DNA of 64,000 bases from an uncultured Erythrobacter sp. (GTDB lineage: Bacteria > Pseudomonadota > Alphaproteobacteria > Sphingomonadales > Sphingomonadaceae): positions 620,001-684,000 of the forward strand of contig NZ_OY284433.1 of NCBI RefSeq assembly GCF_958304185.1. Direction: 5' to 3'. Below are positions 1-8,324 of the stretch, one piece after another (the stretch's first letter is position 1; each line of letters begins with the position of its first letter). Below the pieces are notes generated by a model, which was given only the letters and a program-made list of their open reading frames with translations, was not told where the DNA came from and did not search any database. A program made the position numbers and the translations under genes.

Positions 1-274
1 TCCGCAAGCCGTCTGCCGAAATCTGCCAGCTTTGCGCCAGCTCGCCTTCGATCTCGGGCTTGCTTGTGCCGCTTCGGAAGCACAGAAGTTGTTCGTAAAG
101 CTGGTCGATGATCGGCAGGCCAGCGCCGGTCGCGCCCTGCGCTGGATCGAGCGACTGCGGCGGGAAGGCGGTGGCAACGACCACAGTCCGTGCGCGGTCC
201 TCGACATCGGGCTCGGGAATGCAGCCGACGAGCGCCAAAAGCATCGCGGCAAGCGCCAGCGCGCGCGCGATCAT
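1..274 (-). CDS. ABC transporter substrate-binding lipoprotein, family 5 (N-terminal part)
   Basis: This is the N-terminal 91 residues of a periplasmic peptide-binding protein; the gene runs off the left edge. A hydrophobic signal of about 17 residues ends in the lipobox LVGC, so the protein is probably a lipoprotein. The following stretch, with SLDPAQG and then IIDQLYEQLL, is the typical start of DppA/OppA-type (SBP_bac_5) proteins. The ATG at 274 overlaps the stop of the upstream D-aminopeptidase-like gene by 4 bp (ATGA), so it is the last visible gene of the transporter operon. The ligand cannot be read from sequence; the neighbours suggest peptides containing D-amino acids. Confidence 0.85.
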   Translation of the reverse strand, partial: MIARALALAAMLLALVGCIPEPDVEDRARTVVVATAFPPQSLDPAQGATGAGLPIIDQLYEQLLCFRSGTSKPEIEGELAQSWQISADGLR

Positions 275-1914
275 GGCGCGTCTCCGGCGAGCAGCTTGGG
301 TGCAGCCAGCCCGAGGTCACGCCATTGTTCAGCAACGGGGGGTTTGATCCGCGCGAGCGTAATCCGCAGCAAGCGCAGGAAGCCGAAAGAGACGTGGGTC
401 ACCGGGCCATCCGCGTCGGCTTCAAAGCGCAGATGCACTTCGCTGGGCGCGCCGTCGGGCATCGTGCAGCGGAACAGCGCGCCGCAGACCGGCACCAGCG
501 GCCAGCCTTCCCCACCCGGCCAGACGGGGCCGGTGAACACTCGCAGCACGCCGCAGCTGTCCGCTTTGATCGTCACCGGATGCGGCAGGCTGGCGCAGGC
601 ATATGTGCCGATAATCGCCTCGGCAGGCAGCGTAGCCGCATCGTCCACCCGGCGGTAGTTCACCGCGTGATTGCCCTCCCACCGCGTCAATTCAGCTGGG
701 GGCGTGGCGGTGTTGGGGCCTTCGATCACGAACGGCTCGACGCCAAGCGTGCGGCGGAACACGCCATCTTTCCCGCGGGGCATCCGCCGACCATCCACAG
801 CGATCTCGCCGGGGCCGCCCTTGACGCTCAGCGAAGCAATCGCCTCGACACTGGCATAGGTCGCCTCCCACACCGGTTCAGGAGCCGAGCTGGTCAACGC
901 GGGGGTCGCCCCGGGATCGGGCGGCACGCCGAGCGCGGTCACCAGCATTTCGCGCGCACGCTCGTAGACATTGGCATCGGCCCGGTTGGCGAGGATGATC
1001 ACGGCCACATCCTTGTCCGGCGCATAGAGATAGTCGCTCGCCCAGCCCGAATGCCCGCCTGCATGGCCGATCACCTGCACGCCGCTCAGCGACTGGCGCA
1101 CGAAGCCGTGGGCATAACCACTTGACGAGCCGTCGTTGTGAGGCACGGCTCCGGCAAGCCGGGTGCGCCACCCACGCGGATTGCCACGCAGCCAGCGGTG
1201 CCAAGCAATCATGTCGGCAAGCGAAGCGATCACGCCACCAGGCGCGGCCTCGACCGAGACGGGATCAGCCGGGACGAACCGCTCGCCGGACCGCGCATAG
1301 CCGATCGCCGTTTCAGGCAGGCGGTGCGCGAGGCTATCATCCAGCACCGCGCTCACCATCCCCGCCGGATCGAAGACGTGCCGCTGCATCAGGCGCGCCA
1401 GCGGTTCGCCCGTCGCCCGCTCTGTCACCAGATGGAGCAGCACGGTGTTGGCATTGGCGTAAAGCGTTCGCTCACCGGGAAGGAAGTTCAGCTGGCGCTG
1501 AGCCAACAGCAGCGCCAGCAAAGCCTGCGAATGCTCGGCCAGCCTCGCCGCATCCCCCAGCGCCAGCCACACCAGCGGGTAGGTCTCGGGAATGCCGCTC
1601 TTCATCGCCAGCATCTGCGCCAGCGTCGGGTCCGCCTCGAAGCGGTGTTCGGGCACATGGCGGGAGAGGGGATCGGTGAGCGCCAGCTTCCCCTCATCCT
1701 CCAGCGCGGCCAGCGTGAGCGCGACCATTGGCTTGGTGATCGAAGCGATCCGCATCCGGGTTGCGGGTGTCAGGATCGCGGTGGTATCGAGCCGGGCGAG
1801 GCCGAAACACCCCTGCCACGCCACAACATCGCCATCTAGCAGCGCGGCGACACAGCCCGGTGCGGCGGCAAAATCCTGCCCGGCGAACAGCGCGTCAAGC
1901 GCCGACGGGTTCAC
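271..1914 (-). CDS. Serine D-aminopeptidase-like hydrolase (family S12, DAP type)
   Basis: A 547-residue penicillin-recognising serine hydrolase. The N-terminal domain carries the catalytic triad in order: SITK (Ser58, Lys61), YAN (Tyr152) and HAG followed by GHSG further on. About 200 C-terminal residues are beta-rich. Size, layout and active-site spacing match the Ochrobactrum anthropi D-aminopeptidase DAP (known catalytic Ser62, Lys65, Tyr153), which releases N-terminal D-residues from peptides. The GTG start at 1914 forms a GTGA overlap with the stop of the upstream ATPase; a longer reading frame further upstream would run far into that ATPase and is unlikely. There is no signal peptide, so it should act in the cytoplasm on imported peptides. 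A plain esterase or beta-lactamase-like enzyme is the alternative. Confidence 0.8.
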   Translation of the reverse strand: MNPSALDALFAGQDFAAAPGCVAALLDGDVVAWQGCFGLARLDTTAILTPATRMRIASITKPMVALTLAALEDEGKLALTDPLSRHVPEHRFEADPTLAQMLAMKSGIPETYPLVWLALGDAARLAEHSQALLALLLAQRQLNFLPGERTLYANANTVLLHLVTERATGEPLARLMQRHVFDPAGMVSAVLDDSLAHRLPETAIGYARSGERFVPADPVSVEAAPGGVIASLADMIAWHRWLRGNPRGWRTRLAGAVPHNDGSSSGYAHGFVRQSLSGVQVIGHAGGHSGWASDYLYAPDKDVAVIILANRADANVYERAREMLVTALGVPPDPGATPALTSSAPEPVWEATYASVEAIASLSVKGGPGEIAVDGRRMPRGKDGVFRRTLGVEPFVIEGPNTATPPAELTRWEGNHAVNYRRVDDAATLPAEAIIGTYACASLPHPVTIKADSCGVLRVFTGPVWPGGEGWPLVPVCGALFRCTMPDGAPSEVHLRFEADADGPVTHVSFGFLRLLRITLARIKPPVAEQWRDLGLAAPKLLAGDAP

Positions 1915-2684
1915 CGCGTCGCTCCCGGCATCGCGGCGATCAGACCTTGGGTATAGGGATGCTGGGGCGCGGCAAACACCGCCTCGGTCGGCCCGCTTTC
2001 CACAATCTGCCCGGCAGTGATGACATGCACCTGGTGGCACAGGTGGCGCACCACATCGAGATCATGGCTGATGAACAGGTAAGCGAGCCCGCGCGCCTCT
2101 TGCAGCGCCAGCAGCAGGTTGAGGATCTGCGCCTGCACCACCAGATCGAGCGCCGAGGTCGGCTCGTCGAGCAGCAACAGATCGGGCTCGACCGCCAGCG
2201 CGCGGGCAATCGCGACCCGCTGACGCTGTCCGCCCGAAAGCTCGTGCGGACGGCGCGCAGCCAGCGCGGGATCGAGGCCGACATCGGCCAACAATGCCGC
2301 CACCCGTTCGCGGCGTTCGGCGCGGGTGCCGATGCCGTGGATCGCCATCCCCTCGGCAATGATCGTACCAATGGTGAGGACAGGGTTGAGCGAGCCGACC
2401 GGGTCCTGAAAGACCATCTGGATGCGGCGGCACTGTTCGCGGCGGCGCGCACCGGGGGCGATGGGCACCGCCTCACCCGCTAGCCGCAATGTGCCGGTCG
2501 CGCCCTCAGCCAGCCCGGCGATGACCCGCGCGAGGCTCGACTTGCCCGAGCCAGATTCGCCGATCACGCCAACACACTCACCGTGCGTGACCGAAAGGCT
2601 CACCCCGTCCAGCGCCGCAAACCGGGCGGCACCCCGGCGATAGGTAAGCCTCGCGTCGGCCAGTTCCAGCAACGGCACGCTCAT
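1911..2684 (-). CDS. Peptide ABC transporter ATP-binding protein (DppF/OppF-like)
   Basis: A 257-residue ABC ATPase with Walker A GESGSGKSS (about residues 42-50), signature LSGGQRQRV (about 150) and Walker B LLLLDEPTSALD. It is one of the two cytoplasmic ATPases expected for a dipeptide/oligopeptide importer; the other is the gene just upstream. It overlaps that gene by 4 bp (ATGA) and the downstream D-aminopeptidase gene by 4 bp (GTGA), so translation of the whole set is probably coupled. The C-terminal oligopeptide-specific extension is short (ends at PGATR). Confidence 0.9.
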   Translation of the reverse strand: MSVPLLELADARLTYRRGAARFAALDGVSLSVTHGECVGVIGESGSGKSSLARVIAGLAEGATGTLRLAGEAVPIAPGARRREQCRRIQMVFQDPVGSLNPVLTIGTIIAEGMAIHGIGTRAERRERVAALLADVGLDPALAARRPHELSGGQRQRVAIARALAVEPDLLLLDEPTSALDLVVQAQILNLLLALQEARGLAYLFISHDLDVVRHLCHQVHVITAGQIVESGPTEAVFAAPQHPYTQGLIAAMPGATR

Positions 2685-3490
2685 GCCTCGGGCACCGGCA
2701 AGGGCGTGCGCGGCGGGGTGTTGGCGGGCAGCGCGGCGATCAGCGCGCTGGTATAGGCGTGGCGCGGCGCGGCCAGAACCTCGGCAGCCGTGCCGCTCTC
2801 GACAATCGCGCCGCGCCGCATCACCGCCACCCGGTCGGCATAGCGGCGTACCAGCGGCAGGTTGTGGCTGATCAGCAGCACGCCTGCGCCTTCATCCCGC
2901 GCCCGTGACACAAGCAGATCGAGCACCGCGCCTTGCGCGCTCATATCGAGCGCAGTGGTCGGCTCGTCGGCGATGATCAGCTTCGGACCGAGCGCGAAGG
3001 CGAGCGCGATCAGCACCCGCTGCAACTGCCCGCCGCTGAGCTGGAAGGGATATGATCCAAGGATGCGCGGCGGATCGGCGATCATCACCGAAGCGAGCGC
3101 GTCCTCTGCCAGCCGTCGCCGTGCGGGCGCATTGCCCTTGCCATGTTGGCGCAGCACGAAATCAAGCTGGCGGCCGATCCGCAGCGTCGGATTGAGCGCG
3201 GCCATCGGCTCCTGTGGGATCAGCGCAATGGTGCAGCCGCACAATGCGCGGCGCTGGGCGGGAGGCAGGGCCAGCAGATCATCGCCGTCCAGTATGATCC
3301 GCCCTGTCTCCACCCGCGCGGCCGGATCAAGCAGGCCGAGCACCGCCATGCCGAGCGTAGATTTGCCCGACCCGGATTCGCCCACCAGCCCCAGCACCTC
3401 ACCGGCCGCCACAGTCAGCGATACCTCCCGCACCACCGGCACCGCGCCATAGGCGACCGTCAGGCCCTCGATCGCGAGCAGCGCGCTCAT
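2681..3490 (-). CDS. Peptide ABC transporter ATP-binding protein (DppD/OppD-like)
   Basis: A 269-residue ABC ATPase starting MSALLAIEGLTVAYG; a longer frame would reach deep into the upstream permease, and the ATG at 3490 makes an ATGA overlap with the permease stop. Walker A is GESGSGKST, the signature is LSGGQLQRV and Walker B is LIIADEPTTALD. It pairs with the next ATPase to energise the two permeases. The C-terminus (AYTSALIAALP) is the usual end of DppD/OppD-type subunits. Confidence 0.9.
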   Translation of the reverse strand: MSALLAIEGLTVAYGAVPVVREVSLTVAAGEVLGLVGESGSGKSTLGMAVLGLLDPAARVETGRIILDGDDLLALPPAQRRALCGCTIALIPQEPMAALNPTLRIGRQLDFVLRQHGKGNAPARRRLAEDALASVMIADPPRILGSYPFQLSGGQLQRVLIALAFALGPKLIIADEPTTALDMSAQGAVLDLLVSRARDEGAGVLLISHNLPLVRRYADRVAVMRRGAIVESGTAAEVLAAPRHAYTSALIAALPANTPPRTPLPVPEA

Positions 3491-4302
3491 TGCCCGCCTC
3501 CGCGCGGATCGAGCCAGTCGCGCAGCCCATCGCCCAGCAGGACGAAGCCCAGCGCCGACATCGCCACCGCCAGACCAGGGAGCACCGCAGCCCACCATTC
3601 GTACATGATGGTGTTACGCCCCTCAAAGATCAGCGCGCCCCATTCGGGCGTTGGTGGCTGCGCGCCCAGCCCGATGAACGATAGGGCAGAAGCTGCGACC
3701 AGCGCAGTCCCGAGAGCGGTCGAGGCCAGCGTGGCGAACAGCGGGGCGATGTTGGGCAAGATATGCACCGCCAGAAGCCGCCATGCGGGTGCGCCATTGG
3801 CTCTGGCGGCGAGGACGAAAGGCCGCTCGCGCAAGGACAGCGCCTCGCTGCGGAACAGCCTGAGGTAAAGCGGCACGCCCAACCCGCCGAGGATCAGGAC
3901 AAGGTTCACAAGGCTCGGCCCCACCGCCGCCGCCAGCGCCAATGCGATCACCAGCGAGGGGATGGCGAGCGCGACATCGACCAGCCGCATCGCGATCCGG
4001 TCCACCCAGCCCCCCGCCAGCCCGACCGCGCACCCCAGCAGCGCGCCTGCCCCCATGCCGATCGCGACGATGCCAAAAGCAACGCCGAGCGAGGTGCGTC
4101 CGCCGTAGAGGATCCGCGCAAATAGATCGCGCCCGAGATTGTCAGTCCCCGCCCAGTGCCGCGCCGAGGGTGCCTCAAGGATCGCGCCGGTATCGACCTC
4201 GTTCGGGCCATAGGTGGTCAACAGCGGCGCAAGCAGCGCGAGCAACGCGATCATCGCGACAATTCCGCCGCCAATAATGATCGAACGCCGCGCGTTACTC
4301 AT
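3487..4302 (-). CDS. Peptide ABC transporter permease (DppC/OppC-like)
   Basis: A 271-residue inner-membrane permease. An N-terminal hydrophobic helix (residues 9-29) is followed by a periplasmic segment with TDNLGRDLFARILYGGR, a hallmark of DppC/OppC proteins, then four or five more membrane helices. The cytoplasmic coupling segment lies around residues 160-190 (RSEALSLRERPFVLAA). The start ATG overlaps the stop of the upstream permease by 4 bp. It should form a heterodimer with that protein. Confidence 0.9.
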   Translation of the reverse strand: MSNARRSIIIGGGIVAMIALLALLAPLLTTYGPNEVDTGAILEAPSARHWAGTDNLGRDLFARILYGGRTSLGVAFGIVAIGMGAGALLGCAVGLAGGWVDRIAMRLVDVALAIPSLVIALALAAAVGPSLVNLVLILGGLGVPLYLRLFRSEALSLRERPFVLAARANGAPAWRLLAVHILPNIAPLFATLASTALGTALVAASALSFIGLGAQPPTPEWGALIFEGRNTIMYEWWAAVLPGLAVAMSALGFVLLGDGLRDWLDPRGGGQ

Positions 4303-5300
4303 GCCGGGCGCACTCGCGGGTCGATCAGGCCAAGCGTGATGTCGGCCGCTGTGTTCACCATCACATAGGCAATTGCTGTCAGCACCGCGAAGCCCATGAT
4401 CACCGGGAAATCGAGTGCGAAGATCGATTGCACCACATAATGCCCCGCCCCCGGCCAGCCGAACACGGTTTCAAGGCTGACCGATCCGAACAGCATCATT
4501 GCGATCGACGCGGCGACCAGCGTCACCAGCGGGGTCAGCGCATTGCGCAGGGCATGGCGCCACAGGATCGTGCGCTCGCTAAGCCCGCTAGCGCGCGCCA
4601 TGCGGACATAGTCGGACGCCAGCACCGCGCGCATCTGGTTTCGCACCAGCCGAGCCAGCGGCCCCGCCTCCAGCAATGCGAGCGATAGCACCGGCAGGGC
4701 GAGGTGAGCTGATGCTGCGGAAAGCGCCCGGAAATCGAGCGCTATCAGCGCGTCGATCAGCAGGAAGCCGGTCAGCGAAGGCGGAGGGTCTCCGGTGAAG
4801 CGGCCCGAAGCGGGAAACCACTCAAGCTGGCGGTAGAACAGGATCACCATGACCAGCCCGAGCCAGAAAGCGGGCACCGAGATCCCCGCCACCGACAGAC
4901 CCGACACCAACCGGTCGAGCCACCCACCACGCTTCACCGCTGCGCCGATGCCGAGCGGAATGCCGACCATCAGCGACAAGAGCAGCGCGCTCCCCATCAA
5001 CTCGATTGAGGCAGGCGCGCGGGCGAGTATTTCGTCCAGCACCGGCTCGCCCGAGACGTTGGAGGTGCCGAGGTCAAACCGGAGCAGATCGCCAAGATAG
5101 CGCGCATATTGCTGCCACAGCGGGAGATCGAGGCCGAGCTCGGCGCGCAGGGCTGCGACCGCGTCCGCAGAGGCGGCTGGCCCCGCCATCATCCGCGCCG
5201 GATCGCCCGGAGCAAGGTGGGCAATCGCAAAGGTGATGAGCGACACGCCGAGCAGCACCAGCCACAGGAAGGCCAACCGTTGCAGGACGAACCGCGCCAT
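4299..5300 (-). CDS. Peptide ABC transporter permease (DppB/OppB-like)
   Basis: A 333-residue inner-membrane permease with the DppB/OppB layout: a first helix at residues 9-30, a periplasmic loop with APGDPARMMAGP, then five more helices and the coupling segment near RMARASGLSERTILWRHALRNA. The first base of its ATG is the last base of the stop of the upstream CPBP gene (TAATG), so the two are tightly coupled. The other importer subunits lie directly downstream. Confidence 0.9.
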   Translation of the reverse strand: MARFVLQRLAFLWLVLLGVSLITFAIAHLAPGDPARMMAGPAASADAVAALRAELGLDLPLWQQYARYLGDLLRFDLGTSNVSGEPVLDEILARAPASIELMGSALLLSLMVGIPLGIGAAVKRGGWLDRLVSGLSVAGISVPAFWLGLVMVILFYRQLEWFPASGRFTGDPPPSLTGFLLIDALIALDFRALSAASAHLALPVLSLALLEAGPLARLVRNQMRAVLASDYVRMARASGLSERTILWRHALRNALTPLVTLVAASIAMMLFGSVSLETVFGWPGAGHYVVQSIFALDFPVIMGFAVLTAIAYVMVNTAADITLGLIDPRVRPA

Positions 5301-6244
5301 TACCCGGGCTCGCGATCGGCGTCAGACGGCAATCGTCCGAGCTGGCGACCTGCGACCATCACAATGATGATCGCCAGCACGAACAGGATCAACGTGCGCA
5401 GGTCGAGCACGCCTAAACTGGGCGCGATGTGGTCGCTCAGCGCCTTGGACCACAGGTTGGTGCCGCCATGCACCAGCACCGCAGGCCACACCGATCCGCC
5501 CGCCAGGTTGACGCAATATCCGGCGACAATCGCGAGTGCGAGGCACAGCGCCCAGAAAACGCCTTGCGTGACCAGAAAGCTCGCCAGATCGACCCCGCCC
5601 AGCAAGGTCAGTACCTCGCGCGGCAGGTGCCACGCCCAGTGCAGCGTGCCCAGTACCAGCGCGGCACGCAGCGGGTACTTCATCGCCGCTTGCAACAGCG
5701 GCCAAGCAAAGCCGCGCCAGCCCAGTTCCTCCAGCGTTCCGCCCTCGTCCATCAGCAGTCCGACGACGGCGCCCAGCAGCACACTGCCGCCGAACATCGC
5801 CAACCGATCGGTAATGGTGGTGCCCGGCCCAGCAACGAAATCGAAGGCGGCAAAGCCAGCTGCATAGACCGCCAGCATCCCGGCATAGACCGCGACGGCC
5901 CGGCGCATGGTGGTCGCGTGACCGACCGGCCGCAGCCGTCCGGCGAGCACCGCAAGCCCTCCTCCGCCGCCCCGCGCCGCGATGACGACAGCGGCGATGC
6001 TCGGCGCAGCGGCGAAGATGAACACCCCCAGCAAATCGGGCCGCGCCAGTGCATAGGGCAGCATCGAGGCGATGTTGATGTATTGCCCGCTCGCATAAAT
6101 TCCGGTGACCATATCCCCCAGCATCCCAGCCAAGGCAGGATCGGTAGTGAAGCGGAACACAGTCCAGACCATCACCAGCGACGCGATCAGGAGCGCCAGC
6201 AGGTAGAAGGCGAGCACGGGCCGCCGCTGCGAAAACCGGATCAT
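5300..6244 (-). CDS. CPBP family intramembrane metalloprotease-like protein
   Basis: A membrane protein of about 314 residues with roughly eight hydrophobic helices. It carries the CPBP (CAAX protease/bacteriocin-processing, Abi) motifs: the EELGWRG block and, later, HWAWHLP and LVHGGTNLW, which supply the conserved Glu and His residues. I chose the ATG at 6244 because GGGGATC stands just before it; another ATG lies 21 bp upstream. It is the first gene of the peptide importer operon, which is unusual. Its substrate is unknown. A TetR-type palindrome lies about 60 bp upstream. Confidence 0.75.
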   Translation of the reverse strand: MIRFSQRRPVLAFYLLALLIASLVMVWTVFRFTTDPALAGMLGDMVTGIYASGQYINIASMLPYALARPDLLGVFIFAAAPSIAAVVIAARGGGGGLAVLAGRLRPVGHATTMRRAVAVYAGMLAVYAAGFAAFDFVAGPGTTITDRLAMFGGSVLLGAVVGLLMDEGGTLEELGWRGFAWPLLQAAMKYPLRAALVLGTLHWAWHLPREVLTLLGGVDLASFLVTQGVFWALCLALAIVAGYCVNLAGGSVWPAVLVHGGTNLWSKALSDHIAPSLGVLDLRTLILFVLAIIIVMVAGRQLGRLPSDADREPG

Positions 6245-6302
6245 CTGATCCCCCGATGCCGACACGCGAGGCTAACCACCCCGCGCCGCAAGGGCAAGCA
6301 GA

Positions 6303-6319
6303 GCATAATCGGATTACGG
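6303..6319. promoter_or_regulatory. Imperfect 17-bp palindrome, putative TetR operator
   Basis: The sequence GCATAATCGGATTACGG is an imperfect copy of the ACATAA-N5-TTATGT palindrome seen at 7195 and 11340. It stands in the short gap upstream of the CPBP-importer operon and just past the end of the M55 gene, where it could control the importer. Confidence 0.5.
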
Positions 6320-6326
6320 CGCGGGA

Positions 6327-7160
6327 TCAAAGCCCGACCACGCCATTGGGATTGAACAGGATGAGGAAGGAAATGAACCGCATCAGCGCTGTCATTGTCG
6401 GGAATTCGGCGGCAACCGTCACCGGCCCGGTTTGGCCGATGAAAGGCAGATAGGCGGCCATTTCCGCTGAAACGCGGGTGCTGAAATCAATCTCCAACCG
6501 GTATGGCCCTTGCACCCGGAACGGTTCCGGTCGCGGGGCGGCGAGCGCACTGGCGGCCGACGTGCGGATCGCGGCGCAAGCCTCACGCGGGGTGAGCGCG
6601 GCGGCGGCGCGGAAGCCGTAAGATTGCTTGACGACGCAGGCCTCGGCCCCCGGCGCATAACGCTGGGCATCGGCGGCCGTCTCGGCATCGCCGGTCACCA
6701 GCACCACGGGCACGCCGAACTCGCCCGCCAGCGCGGCGTTGAGGTAGCCTTCGGACGCGCTGACCCCGTTCAGGCGCAGATCGCGGAACGCGGCGCTGGA
6801 ATAGGTGTGGGCCAAAATGCCGCCGTCACCCATCCCGCCATTGTGGTAGCCGATGAAGAACGCCGCCTCGATCCCCGGCGCATCGATCCCCTCCATCTGC
6901 AACAGCGCGCGCGGCCAGGATCGCAGCAGCCGCACGCCATCGGGCATGGAATCGGGCAGCAGGTTGTGACCATTGCCATGACCATCGACCACCAGCACTT
7001 CGTCATAGCCATGAGCGAGTGCAGCTTCGGCGGCGGCAACCACCTCGCCTGTCATCCACCGACGCGCATCCTGCCATTCGAACCGGTCAGCGGCGAGCGC
7101 GTGCTGGCTGGCGACCCCGGCGCACCCTTCGATATCCGCCGAAATGTAAAGCTTGCGCAT
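6327..7160 (-). CDS. dppA: M55 family D-aminopeptidase (DppA-like)
   Basis: A 277-residue zinc metallopeptidase of family M55. The start has the family block SADIEGCAGV with Asp9 and Glu11. His61 (in VVDGHGNGHN), His106 (in IGYHNG) and Glu137 (in SASEGYLN) match the zinc ligands of Bacillus subtilis DppA, and His118 matches its proposed nucleophile. DppA removes N-terminal D-residues, notably D-Ala from D-Ala-D-Ala or D-Ala-Gly-Gly, and in Bacillus is encoded with a dipeptide ABC importer, as here. The protein has no signal peptide and should be cytoplasmic. A perfect operator-like palindrome is 34 bp upstream of its ATG. Confidence 0.88.
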   Translation of the reverse strand: MRKLYISADIEGCAGVASQHALAADRFEWQDARRWMTGEVVAAAEAALAHGYDEVLVVDGHGNGHNLLPDSMPDGVRLLRSWPRALLQMEGIDAPGIEAAFFIGYHNGGMGDGGILAHTYSSAAFRDLRLNGVSASEGYLNAALAGEFGVPVVLVTGDAETAADAQRYAPGAEACVVKQSYGFRAAAALTPREACAAIRTSAASALAAPRPEPFRVQGPYRLEIDFSTRVSAEMAAYLPFIGQTGPVTVAAEFPTMTALMRFISFLILFNPNGVVGL

Positions 7161-7194
7161 CGCTGGTTGCCTCTCGCGTCTTGTCCTGCCAGAT

Positions 7195-7211
7195 ACATAA
7201 TCTGATTATGT
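7195..7211. promoter_or_regulatory. Perfect 17-bp palindrome, putative TetR operator
   Basis: ACATAATCTGATTATGT is a perfect inverted repeat with 8-bp arms around a single T. It lies in the 69-bp gap between the divergent M55 and NTF2-like genes, about 450 bp from the TetR gene, and is the best copy of a motif that recurs at 6303 and 11340. Confidence 0.65.
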
Positions 7212-7229
7212 TACGGAGAGCAAGCCGCG

Positions 7230-7592
7230 ATGCCATTTGATCCTGCACAAATCGTCGATGCCCAGATCCTCGCATACGAAGCGGGCGACACGGACGAGTT
7301 CGCCGCGCTCTATGCCGAGGACGCGGTCTGCGTGGCGCTGCCATCGGGCCGGGTGATCGCCGCCGGACGCGCGCAGATCGCCGAGGTGTGGGGCGCGATG
7401 TTCGCCCGATCCAAGCGAGAAGTGACGATTGCTCAACGGATCATCGACGGACGCTATGTCATCGATGCCGAACAGGTGCGCATCCTCGCCACCGGCCAGC
7501 TGGTGGAAGCCGCCGCCATCTATCTGGTGGGAGACGGCCTGATCGAGCGGGTGTGGTTCCTCGATCAGCCTACACCGAGCAGCGCCCCGTGA
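7230..7592 (+). CDS. NTF2/SnoaL-like small protein
   Basis: A 120-residue protein with the nuclear transport factor 2 fold pattern: an N-terminal helix (IVDAQILAYEAGDTDEFAAL), then a segment YAEDAVCV and strands ending in ERVWFLDQP. These domains serve as small-molecule enzymes or binding modules, and the sequence does not reveal the ligand. It is divergent from the M55 D-aminopeptidase and upstream of the TetR gene. GGAGAG lies about 10 bp before its ATG. Confidence 0.7.
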   Translation: MPFDPAQIVDAQILAYEAGDTDEFAALYAEDAVCVALPSGRVIAAGRAQIAEVWGAMFARSKREVTIAQRIIDGRYVIDAEQVRILATGQLVEAAAIYLVGDGLIERVWFLDQPTPSSAP

Positions 7593-7664
7593 TCGGCTAA
7601 GCCCCGGTTGCAGCACTGGCGTCGATACCATAAGGGGCGTGAGCAAACGTCGAGGTGAGAGAGA

Positions 7665-8324
7665 GTGGTCAAGGCTTTACGCAAGCCAGCGCAGGCAGCG
7701 GGCGATACCGCCCCGGTTTCCGACACGCGCGGGGACAAGACCCGGCGGCAGATCAAGGCCGTGATCGCCAAGCTCGCCAGCAAGCGCGATCTTGCCGATA
7801 TCTCGCTGTCGGATATCTGCAAGGGCACCAAGCTCACCACCGGCGCGGTCTATTTCCACTTCAAGGGGAAAGATGAAGCTGTCGAGGAAATGGTCATCGA
7901 CGAGATCGAGACTATCTACGGCGCATTGATGAAGGCCGACCACGCCAGCTTCGAAGCCATGGCGCGTGCGATCATCGCCCAGTGCACCGCCTACGAACAG
8001 GCGCATGGCCGCCGCACTAGGGCAATCCAGCTCGTCATCAACTCGCGCCCGCGCGCCTACCAGGCGTGGCTGGCAGCGCGGACCCCCGTGATCGAGCAGT
8101 TAACCCAGCTCATCACCCGCTCACGCCGCGAAGCCGGGCTCGACGCTGATGCCAGCCCGTTCCTCGCGCTGTTCATCCTCAATTCGATCGAGGATCTCAG
8201 CATGGACGTGTTCCAGTGGGGCAACCCGACGCTGAAGCCCTATGCCGAAAAGCCTGAGGACTGGATCGCCCGCCAGACCGCGCTGTGGTCCTACGCCATT
8301 CTCGCACCGATGCCGGCGCTTTAG
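7665..8324 (+). CDS. TetR/AcrR family transcriptional regulator
   Basis: A 219-residue regulator. After a flexible N-terminus, residues 25-70 form the TetR helix-turn-helix, with SLSDICKGTKLTTGAVYFHF as the recognition part; the rest is the helical ligand-binding and dimerisation domain. The start is a GTG preceded by GAGAGA. It sits between the peptide importer/M55 genes and the deacylase genes and is the natural candidate to bind the three palindromes at 6303, 7195 and 11337. Its inducer could be a D-amino acid or peptide, but nothing in the sequence shows this. Its stop overlaps the stop of the convergent serine hydrolase gene. Confidence 0.88.
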   Translation: MVKALRKPAQAAGDTAPVSDTRGDKTRRQIKAVIAKLASKRDLADISLSDICKGTKLTTGAVYFHFKGKDEAVEEMVIDEIETIYGALMKADHASFEAMARAIIAQCTAYEQAHGRRTRAIQLVINSRPRAYQAWLAARTPVIEQLTQLITRSRREAGLDADASPFLALFILNSIEDLSMDVFQWGNPTLKPYAEKPEDWIARQTALWSYAILAPMPAL

